In this document: piece by piece, positions 28,132-34,687 of the stretch
Position numbering within the stretch: the stretch's first letter is position 1
Layout of the letters: the number at the start of each line of letters is the position of its first letter
Assembly: GCA_021208265.1 (NCBI GenBank)
Contig: JAJOJU010000004.1
Location: forward strand, 1-34,687
DNA from: Alphaproteobacteria bacterium
GTDB taxonomy: Bacteria; Pseudomonadota; Alphaproteobacteria; Micavibrionales; Micavibrionaceae
Length of the DNA: 34,687 nucleotides
Reading direction: 5' to 3'
Made by a program: the position numbers and the translations under genes
Notes under the pieces: model-generated
The model's input: the letters and a program-made list of their open reading frames with translations, nothing else
What the model was told of the DNA's origin: nothing
Database searches by the model: none

Positions 28132-29004
28132 TCAATGATCAAGCTTGCTTAAAATCCGCTCGCAATAGAGCGGGTCAAGAAGACGGTCCTGCCAGCGGTT
28201 ACGCTGCAACCGGTCGGCCATTTCCTGCAAACGCCCGGAATCGGAGATAATTTCCCAGCAATAAGGCTGTGCGCCATGCATGGAGTCCAATGCCGCCTTG
28301 ATATTAAAAATCATCGGCTGCACCCCGCCGTGGTAGTTGAGCCGCGGCCCCAGAATGTGAACAGGCATACCGATACCCTTCAAACTTGGCACATGGGCAG
28401 CTTCAACCATCCACAGACAATCACTCAGCTCATGCTTCATGGCTTCTTCTAAAACCGCACTTAAAAGCCCCGCCGGAGTATAAGCAATCTTACGGCGCAC
28501 ATAGGTTAGAAAACCTTCGTGATGACCGTCAATACTATCCTGATCGGCATAACCTGACATCAGCAAGCCGTCACCGGGGCGCTTTCTGAATTCAGGCGCC
28601 ATGCAAAAACGGGATATTTCCCCGACATGGCAAAGCCGCTCCGGAATCTCCAAAAACGGGTGATCACAGAATTTCTGGATCGGGAAGCTGCTAAGCATTG
28701 CTTCCGGATCGGGCAATATTAACCGTACAGTCCCCGCGTCCGCTCCGCTATGACGATGCACCAGCAGGAAATGAATGGCGCGGGAATCAAATTCATCGAA
28801 TTCCATTTCCCGTTCATCTTCCGCTGAATTCTCGTAGGAATATTCTTCGCAATAGACACGGTAACGAAGATTATAAACACGCGCTTTCAGCTCTGGCGTA
28901 TCCGCCTTTATAACTTCAAAAGTTTTGTGATAAGCACTCAAAAAAGAGCGCAGGCGCATGGAATGAATACAGGCTTCCAGCAATGATTCCATCATCGTTT
29001 GCAT
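28132..29004 (-). CDS. Acyltransferase, PEP-CTERM/exosortase-associated, autoinducer-synthase-like
   Basis: A 290-residue GNAT-fold protein related to acyl-homoserine-lactone synthases. YNLRYRVYCEEYSYE with the following FDEFDSRAIHFLL, GTVRLILPD and VGEISRFCMAPEFRKR is the pattern of the acyltransferase family found beside exosortase/PEP-CTERM genes. No exosortase or PEP-CTERM protein is in the window. It likely acylates a small amino compound or sugar using acyl-ACP or acyl-CoA, but the substrate cannot be told. GGGAA lies upstream of ATG 29004. Transcribed towards pdxS, with 78 bases between. Confidence 0.75.
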   Translation of the reverse strand: MQTMMESLLEACIHSMRLRSFLSAYHKTFEVIKADTPELKARVYNLRYRVYCEEYSYENSAEDEREMEFDEFDSRAIHFLLVHRHSGADAGTVRLILPDPEAMLSSFPIQKFCDHPFLEIPERLCHVGEISRFCMAPEFRKRPGDGLLMSGYADQDSIDGHHEGFLTYVRRKIAYTPAGLLSAVLEEAMKHELSDCLWMVEAAHVPSLKGIGMPVHILGPRLNYHGGVQPMIFNIKAALDSMHGAQPYCWEIISDSGRLQEMADRLQRNRWQDRLLDPLYCERILSKLDH

Positions 29005-29169
29005 AAAAATATTCCCAGAATTTTACGGTAACCCAACCGCATTACGATACTATCAGTTCCATTATAACCCTTGTGTATTGTCATAAAATTAATTATTTCG
29101 GGCAATTAATCTGGATTTTCAGCGATTTTGATATATTTCAAACCAAGAAAACAGATTACGATCCCATAC

Positions 29170-29831
29170 ATGAATCGCTTGAACCACCTGCTGCTATCGC
29201 GCCCGTTTATCATTGTCGAATTCTTCCTGCTGTGCATTGCCGTGCCCGGCTATATCATCTTTACCAAATCCGCCCCGTTTATGTTTGCGTTTTGTGGGGG
29301 GCGCGCTTTACGGCTTTCTGATCCTGCGCTTTGTCTATCACGACCATTTAAAGCAGATCTGGAAATGGAAATCGGTGACATGGGAAAACATGAAGCCCAT
29401 CCTGCTGCGCTGGGTCATTGCCTGCGCGGGGATGCTGGTTTTCATCTGGTTTTATGATCCGGAGCGCATGTTCCGTCTGGCGTTGGAACGCCCGCAATTC
29501 ATTCCCTTCCTGATGATCGCCTACCCGGTTTTATCGGCCCTGCCGCAGGAATTTATTTTCTGTTCCTTCTTTTTCGAGCGCTATAAGCCGTTTTTTTGGC
29601 AGCGGCATGCGCATGGTAGCCGCCAGCATGATCGTTTTTGCCTATGCCCATATTTTGTATATTAACCCTGTGGCGCCGACATTGAGCCTGATCGGGGGCT
29701 TGATTTTTGCCCTCACATACCGCAAAACAAACTCGCTGGCGCTGGTTACCATTGAACATGGACTATACGGTAATTTCCTGTTCGTTGTGGGGCTTGGCTA
29801 TTACTTCCATGGCGGCAGTGTGGTTCATTAA
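29170..29831 (+). CDS. CPBP-family intramembrane protease-like protein, interrupted by two indels
   Basis: About 219 residues with six or more membrane helices. The CPBP signatures are ALPQEFIFCSFFFERY (Glu motif), FAYAHI (His motif) and a late EHGLYGN. Members are ABI/Rce1-type membrane metalloproteases. The Glu motif here has QE rather than the canonical EE, as in many bacterial members. Frame breaks lie at T4 29290-29293 and T7 29591-29597, each one base too long. Start ATG 29170 (MNRLNHLLLSRPF). It ends nine bases before the PBP1A gene and may share its transcript. The 165 bases upstream to the divergent acyltransferase are AT-rich with no clear promoter. Confidence 0.75.
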
Positions 29832-29840
29832 CGGGCGGAT

Positions 29841-32380
29841 ATGAAATATCTCTGGTACGCATTTTTGGGATTATTCTCCCTCGGCTTTCTGGGCGCGATT
29901 GCCGGCGGGGTCGGCGGTGTATTCCTGCTGGATCATTACAGCAAGGATCTGCCGGAATATACCCAGTTGCGCGATTACAAGCCCCCCGTCCTGACCGTCT
30001 TTATGCCGGTGACGGGCGTTTGCTGGCAGAATATGCCACGGAAAAACGCGTATTCGTACCGATCGAATTCATCCCCGATCTTGTTAAAAACGCCTTTATC
30101 GCCGCTGAAGACCAGAATTTTTACGAACATGGCGGCATTGATTATACCGCGATTGGCCGCGCCGGGGTTATATACGCCCAGCATTTAATGGGCCGCAATG
30201 TGGATGTGATCGGCGGATCAACCATCACGCAGCAGGTCGTTAAAAACTTCCTGCTCACCAACGAACGTTCCTTTGAGCGTAAAATCAAGGAAGCCATCCT
30301 CGCCACGCGTATGGAACAAGCGCTGCCCAAGGACCGGATTCTAGAACTTTATTTGAATGAAATTTACCTCGGCGCCGGTACATACGGCGTGGGCGCGGCA
30401 TCGCTTTATTACTTCAATAAATCGCTCGATGAATTAACGGCGGAAGAAGCCGCTTATCTGGCGGCCCTGCCCAAAGCCCCCAATAATTACCACCCGATCC
30501 GTAAAAAAGACCGTGCCGTAGCCCGCCGTAACTGGGTGCTGGGCCGCATGGCGGAAGATGGTTTCATCACGGATGCCCAGGCCACACTTGCCAAAATGGC
30601 GGATCTGGAAGTCGTCAACCGCGCCGAATTCAACGTGGTTGATGCCCCCTATTTCGCCGAAGAAGTCCGCCGTGAACTGGCCCAGCAATATAAAAGCGAA
30701 GGGCTTTACGAAGGCGGCCTTGCGGTCAGAAGCTCGATCGATCCGCATCTGCAATCGATTGCCGTGACAGCTCTCAGGAACGGGCTGGAAGCCTATGACC
30801 GACGTCACGGCTGGCGCGGCGCCCCTTTAAAGATGGATGATCTGGATGACTGGCGTGCCAGGCTGAACAACATGGCCCAGCCGGAAAACATGCTGCCCAG
30901 CTGGGATCTGGCCGTGGTACTGGATGTCAAAGCCAACAAAGCGGAACTCGGTTTTGGTGATAAACCCAAAGGTGAGATCACGCTGGACGGCGTTAAATGG
31001 GCGCGGGCCTGCGTGCATGAATGTTACGGTTTGGGGCCTGAAATCACCGCGGTAGATCAGGTCTTAAAACGCGGCGATGTCGTCATGGTGCAGGAACTGG
31101 CACCGGAAGAAGGCGCAAAAGAAAAACGCCCTGCGCCATTACGAACTGAAACAGGTACCGCTGGTGCAGGGCGCGATTATCGCCCTCGACCCCCACACGG
31201 GCCGCGTTCTGGCGATGCAGGGCGGCTGGCAATATAACTCATCCGAATTTAACCGCGCCACGCAGGCTCAGCGCCAGCCGGGTTCGGCCTTCAAGCCTTT
31301 TGTTTACCTCGCCGCGCTTGATCACGGCTTTACCCCCGCCACGCTGGTGTTGGATGCGCCCTTTGTACTGGAACACATTCCGGGGCAATTCTGGCGCCCC
31401 ACCAACTATTCCGGTGAATATTACGGCCCCACACCGATCCGGGTTGGGGTGGAAAAGTCAAAAAAATCTGATGACCGTACGTCTGGCTGACCATCTCGGC
31501 ATGCCGATGATTTCGGAATACGCCAAGCGCTTCGGCATCAATGACGACATGCCGCTGTTCCTGTCCTTCTCGCTGGGGGCTTCGGAAACCACGCTTCTGA
31601 AACTCACCAATGCCTATGCGATGCTGGTCAATGGCGGTAAGGAAATCACCCCCACCTTCATCGACCGTATTCAGGACCGCCGCGGCAAAACGATCTTCAA
31701 ACATGATAACCGCACTTGCCCGGATTGCGGCGATCTGATCCGCTGGCAAGGGCAATTCACGCCGGATATCCCCGATACACGCAGCCAAATTCAGGACCCG
31801 CGCACGGCATATCAAATGGTTTCGATTTTAGAAGGTGTTGTTCAACGCGGCACAGGCCGCAGCATTGCTGAACTAGGCTACCCGCTTGCCGGAAAAACGG
31901 GCACAACAAATGAATCCAAAGACAACTGGTTCGTGGGCTTTTCTCCTGACTTGGCTGTCGGCGTATTCGTGGGTTTTGATGATCCGCGCTCGCTCGGCAA
32001 ACGCGAAACCGGGGCTTCCAGCGCCGCGCCGGTTTTCAAGGAATTTATGAAGGAAGCGCTAAAAGACACGCCCCCCCATTCCCTTCCGTATCCCGCCCGG
32101 CATAAAACAGGTCATGATCAATGCCGATACCGGCGCCCGTGCTCGCCCCGGCGATAAACGCACTATCTGGGAAGCCTTTCTGGCGGGGACCGAGCCGAAC
32201 GATACGATGTACATCCTTGACGGCGGCGGCGTTTCCCCCACGCACAACATAAATCCCAGCAGCGGCGATAGCTATAGCGACCCGGTTGATACCGAAGCCC
32301 CAGCCCTGTCGCCCGGCCCAGCCATGGTGGGGCCACAAAACCCAAATTCGGTGACCACTGGCACGGGCGGGATTTACTGA
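29841..32380 (+). CDS. mrcA: Penicillin-binding protein 1A, interrupted by four apparent indels
   Basis: Bifunctional class A PBP that polymerises and cross-links peptidoglycan. N-terminal membrane anchor (AFLGLFSLGFLGAIAGGVGG), transglycosylase domain (AAEDQNFYEHGGIDY with the catalytic Glu, GGSTITQQVVKNFLL), an OB-like insertion, then the transpeptidase domain with SAFK in RQPGSAFKPF, SKN in VEKSKNLMTVRLA and KTGTTNESKDNWFVGF. Breaks: a lost C at 29995-29996, an extra base at A5 31122-31126, A7 31460-31466, C7 32071-32077. The corrected 845 residues are typical. C-terminal tail is Pro/Ser/Gly-rich. ATG 29841 follows the CPBP gene closely. Confidence 0.92.
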
Positions 32381-32468
32381 AATATCGCGCAACGAAACGT
32401 GATTGGCCTTTTAAGCGGGCTTTGATAGCGTTATGATGTGAAGTTCATATAAATGGAAACAATCAAAA

Positions 32469-34298
32469 ATGTGCGGAATTATTGGAATTTTAAGCAATGA
32501 AGATGTCGCCCCCCGTCTGGTGGAAGGGCTTAAACGTCTGGAATACCGGGGCTATGACTCATCCGGCATTGCCACGCTGGAAAACGGTTCCATCACGCGC
32601 TGCCGCGCCGAAGGCAAGCTGGCCAATCTTGAAACCAAGCTGGAAAAACAATCGCTAAGCGGCCATGTAGGCATCGGCCACACGCGCTGGGCCACGCATG
32701 GCGGCCCTACCGAAGATAACGCCCACCCGCATGCCACCGACCGCGTGGCCGTCGTACATAACGGTATTATCGAGAATTATGCGGAGTTGAAGGAAGAGCT
32801 GGAAAAAGAACAAGCGCGCTTTGTTACCGAAACCGATACGGAAGTGATCGCGCATCTCTGCACCCATTACCTGCGCCAGGGGCTTGAACCGCAAGCCGCC
32901 GCCAACGCCACCTTCGCGCGGTTAAAGGGTGCTTATGCCATCGTGCTTATTTTCTCAGGTGAAGAAGATCTGATGATCGGCTGTCGTTCCGGCACGCCGC
33001 TGGCTGTGGGTTACGGCGAGGGAGAGATGTTTCTGGCATCCGATTCCTATGCCCTCGCCCCGCTCACGCGCAAAATCTGTTTCCTCGAGGATGGAGACCG
33101 CGTACGCGTTACCCGGTCCGAAGCGCAAATCTATATCAATGATAATGAAGCCATTGAACGCCCCGTCCGTATCACCGCGCAATCGGGCGCCACATCCGGC
33201 AAGGGTGAATACCGCCATTTCATGCTGAAGGAAATTTACGAGCAGCCGAGCGTTATCGGCGATACGCTCAATTCCTATATCAGCCCCACCACCGGGCATG
33301 TCAGTGTGCCGGCAGATATTCTGGAAGCCCTGAAAACCACGCCGCGTATTACTCTGGTGGCCTGCGGCACGGCGTTTTATGCCTGCATGGTCGCCAAATA
33401 CTGGTTCGAGCAAGTGGCAAGAATCCCTTGCGAAATCGATGTCGCCAGCGAATTCCGCTACCGCGAAGCACCGATGCCTTCAGCCGGACTGGCCCTCTTC
33501 GTTTCCCAATCCGGCGAAACGCTGGATACGCTGGAGGCACTACGTTACTGCAAGCGTCAGAACCAGAAAATCCTCTCTATTGTTAATACAATCGAAAGCA
33601 CGATCGAGCGCGAGAGCGATCTGATCATGCACACCCTCGCCGGGCCGGAAATCGGCGTGGCATCCACCAAGGCGTTCACCACGCAGCTGACTACGCTAGC
33701 CTGTCTGGCACTCGCGGCTGCGCAAGCACGCAGTACGCTGGATGAAGAAGGCGTTCATATATTAAGCGATGCGCTACGCAGCGTTCCAAAAATTGCTGCC
33801 GATATTCTGGGCCATGACGGACAGATTTTAACAATCGCGCAGGAAGTGATGGAAGCACGCGATGTGCTTTACTTAGGCCGTGGTAACCTCTACCCCCTCG
33901 CCCTGGAAGGCGCGCTTAAACTAAAAGAAATTTCCTATATCCACGCCGAAGGTTATGCGGCGGGGGAAATGAAACACGGCCCCATCGCGCTGATTGATGA
34001 CAGCGTGCCGGTTGTTGTGGTCGCCCCCGGTAACGATCCTCTGTTTGAGAAAACCGCCAGCAACGTGCAGGAAACCGTGGCACGCGGCGGGAAAATTCTG
34101 CTGATCACCGACAGGCAAGGCCAGCACAAGCTGGGCGATATCGTGCGCTGGAGCGTTGTTTTAAGCGAGGTCCACCCGTTTGTGGCGCCGATTTTATACT
34201 CCATCCCCGTACAGCTTCTGGCTTATCATACGGCTGTTCTGAAAGGCACGGATGTCGACCAGCCGCGCAATCTTGCAAAATCAGTCACGGTGGAATAG
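32469..34298 (+). CDS. glmS: Glutamine-fructose-6-phosphate aminotransferase
   Basis: GlmS converts fructose 6-phosphate and glutamine to glucosamine 6-phosphate, the first step towards UDP-GlcNAc for peptidoglycan and LPS. 609 residues, intact. MCGIIGIL gives the N-terminal nucleophile Cys; YRGYDSSG, GHTRWATHGGPTEDNAHPH and HNGIIENY mark the glutaminase domain. The two SIS domains have ACGTAFYAC, SQSGETLDTLEALR and AEGYAAGEMKHGP, and the end is the standard NLAKSVTVE. No ribozyme is expected in proteobacteria and none is seen upstream. It follows PBP1A by 88 bases, a sensible cell-wall neighbour. Confidence 0.96.
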   Translation: MCGIIGILSNEDVAPRLVEGLKRLEYRGYDSSGIATLENGSITRCRAEGKLANLETKLEKQSLSGHVGIGHTRWATHGGPTEDNAHPHATDRVAVVHNGIIENYAELKEELEKEQARFVTETDTEVIAHLCTHYLRQGLEPQAAANATFARLKGAYAIVLIFSGEEDLMIGCRSGTPLAVGYGEGEMFLASDSYALAPLTRKICFLEDGDRVRVTRSEAQIYINDNEAIERPVRITAQSGATSGKGEYRHFMLKEIYEQPSVIGDTLNSYISPTTGHVSVPADILEALKTTPRITLVACGTAFYACMVAKYWFEQVARIPCEIDVASEFRYREAPMPSAGLALFVSQSGETLDTLEALRYCKRQNQKILSIVNTIESTIERESDLIMHTLAGPEIGVASTKAFTTQLTTLACLALAAAQARSTLDEEGVHILSDALRSVPKIAADILGHDGQILTIAQEVMEARDVLYLGRGNLYPLALEGALKLKEISYIHAEGYAAGEMKHGPIALIDDSVPVVVVAPGNDPLFEKTASNVQETVARGGKILLITDRQGQHKLGDIVRWSVVLSEVHPFVAPILYSIPVQLLAYHTAVLKGTDVDQPRNLAKSVTVE

Positions 34299-34306
34299 CG
34301 GGGAAA

Positions 34307-34612
34307 GTGGGGTCGGGCTTACGGGCCTATGTCACCTTTAATCTCATTGTTCGCTCAACAAATCTGTGGGTCGCACCTTATTCGGAATATCAGGAATTCC
34401 TGTACCGGACGATCTCTGACATGCGTGAAGATGGCTGTAACTATCAAGAAATTGCTGATTGGCTAAACGATAATGGCTACACAACAACCCGTGGAAGGCG
34501 ATTTAGAAACGCTCATACTCATTCAATCATCAAGAAAAGGAAAATCAGGGATGAACGATTGGAAAGACCACAGACAGCGATTATAGAAAATTTTGACCTG
34601 TTGTTTCTTTAA
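34307..34612 (+). CDS. Orphan HTH protein resembling a serine-recombinase tail
   Basis: A 101-residue ORF starting at GTG. SEYQEFLYRTISDMREDGCN is followed by YQEIADWLNDNGYTTTRGRR and FRNAHTHSIIKKRKIRDERL. This is the 'which residue step / new gene pattern / attach helix' region of large serine recombinases, without any catalytic domain. The first ~25 residues look unrelated. Lower in GC than glmS, and eight bases after it. It may be a remnant of an integrated element or a small DNA-binding protein in its own right. The bases after 34612 hold nothing I can identify. Confidence 0.5.
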   Translation: MGSGLRAYVTFNLIVRSTNLWVAPYSEYQEFLYRTISDMREDGCNYQEIADWLNDNGYTTTRGRRFRNAHTHSIIKKRKIRDERLERPQTAIIENFDLLFL

Positions 34613-34687
34613 AATTTTCTGAAAAAGATAGCTATATCACGGCTCCCTTACATTTAAACGCGGCTATCCCTTGAGCCCAATCATTCA

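Noticed and set aside
31460-31466. Programmed slippage at A7 or T7 runs as a regulatory mechanism
   Set aside because: Other runs of seven stay in frame (A7 at 3012-3018 in alaS, T7 at 11306-11312 in the DUF2066 gene), and several breaks are not in long runs at all, so a general slippage system is not supported.
32381-32468. A riboswitch or ribozyme in front of glmS
   Set aside because: The 88-base gap is too short for the glmS ribozyme known from Gram-positives and no matching core was seen.

Overview
This window looks like a chromosomal segment of an alphaproteobacterium with intermediate GC content, probably from an uncultured or metagenome-assembled lineage. The lineage signal comes from a DivK-PleD pair, an EipB (DUF1849) envelope protein, the order purN/purM - DUF2066 - PerM - HdaA, a non-zinc L33 protein and a small aa3-oxidase subunit IV-like protein. 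The genus cannot be fixed from sequence alone. No tRNA, rRNA, CRISPR array, complete insertion sequence or prophage was seen.

Layout. 1-5.8 kb: 3' end of a soluble lytic transglycosylase, hisN-like phosphatase, alaS, a small orphan, an inner-membrane protein and ndk. 5.8-11.2 kb (minus strand): purM-purN, a tiny membrane protein, and a large 7TM-DISM hybrid histidine kinase with REC and Hpt domains. 11.2-15.4 kb (plus): DUF2066 lipid/envelope-type secreted protein, PerM permease, HdaA replication regulator and a 10-TM DMT-like protein. 15.4-17.1 kb (minus): rnd-sixA. 17.2-19.2 kb: aspS, a palindromic repeat and a terminator. 19.2-22.6 kb: a small orphan, eipB, divK, pleD. 22.6-25.2 kb (minus): rpmG and rnr. 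25.2-29 kb: a small orphan with a strong promoter, then a tight minus-strand operon pdxS - outer-membrane-barrel protein - alpha-helical orphan - pdxT, preceded by a LuxI-like/exosortase-associated acyltransferase. 29.2-34.6 kb (plus): CPBP protease-like protein, PBP1A, glmS and an orphan recombinase-type HTH protein.

Ten genes that should be intact (alaS, the kinase, perM, hdaA, sixA, rnd, aspS, rnr, the CPBP gene and PBP1A) are broken into pieces by about 21 single-base indels. About half lie in runs of six or seven identical bases. In every case, undoing the inferred indels gives a length divisible by three and a family-typical protein, and most of these genes are essential. I therefore read them as sequencing or assembly errors and annotate each gene across its full span. 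One error falsely fuses hdaA to the following transporter gene.

Themes: cell-wall synthesis and turnover (slt, PBP1A, glmS, EipB), cell-cycle control (DivK, PleD, HdaA), translation (alaS, aspS, rpmG), RNA decay (rnd, rnr) and purine and vitamin B6 synthesis. The points most worth a second look are the four-gene pdxS-to-pdxT operon with two uncharacterised proteins inside it, a TTTGCAT-type palindrome shared between its upstream region and a neighbouring small gene, and several promoters whose -10 box sits so close to the start codon that leaderless or near-leaderless mRNAs are predicted.
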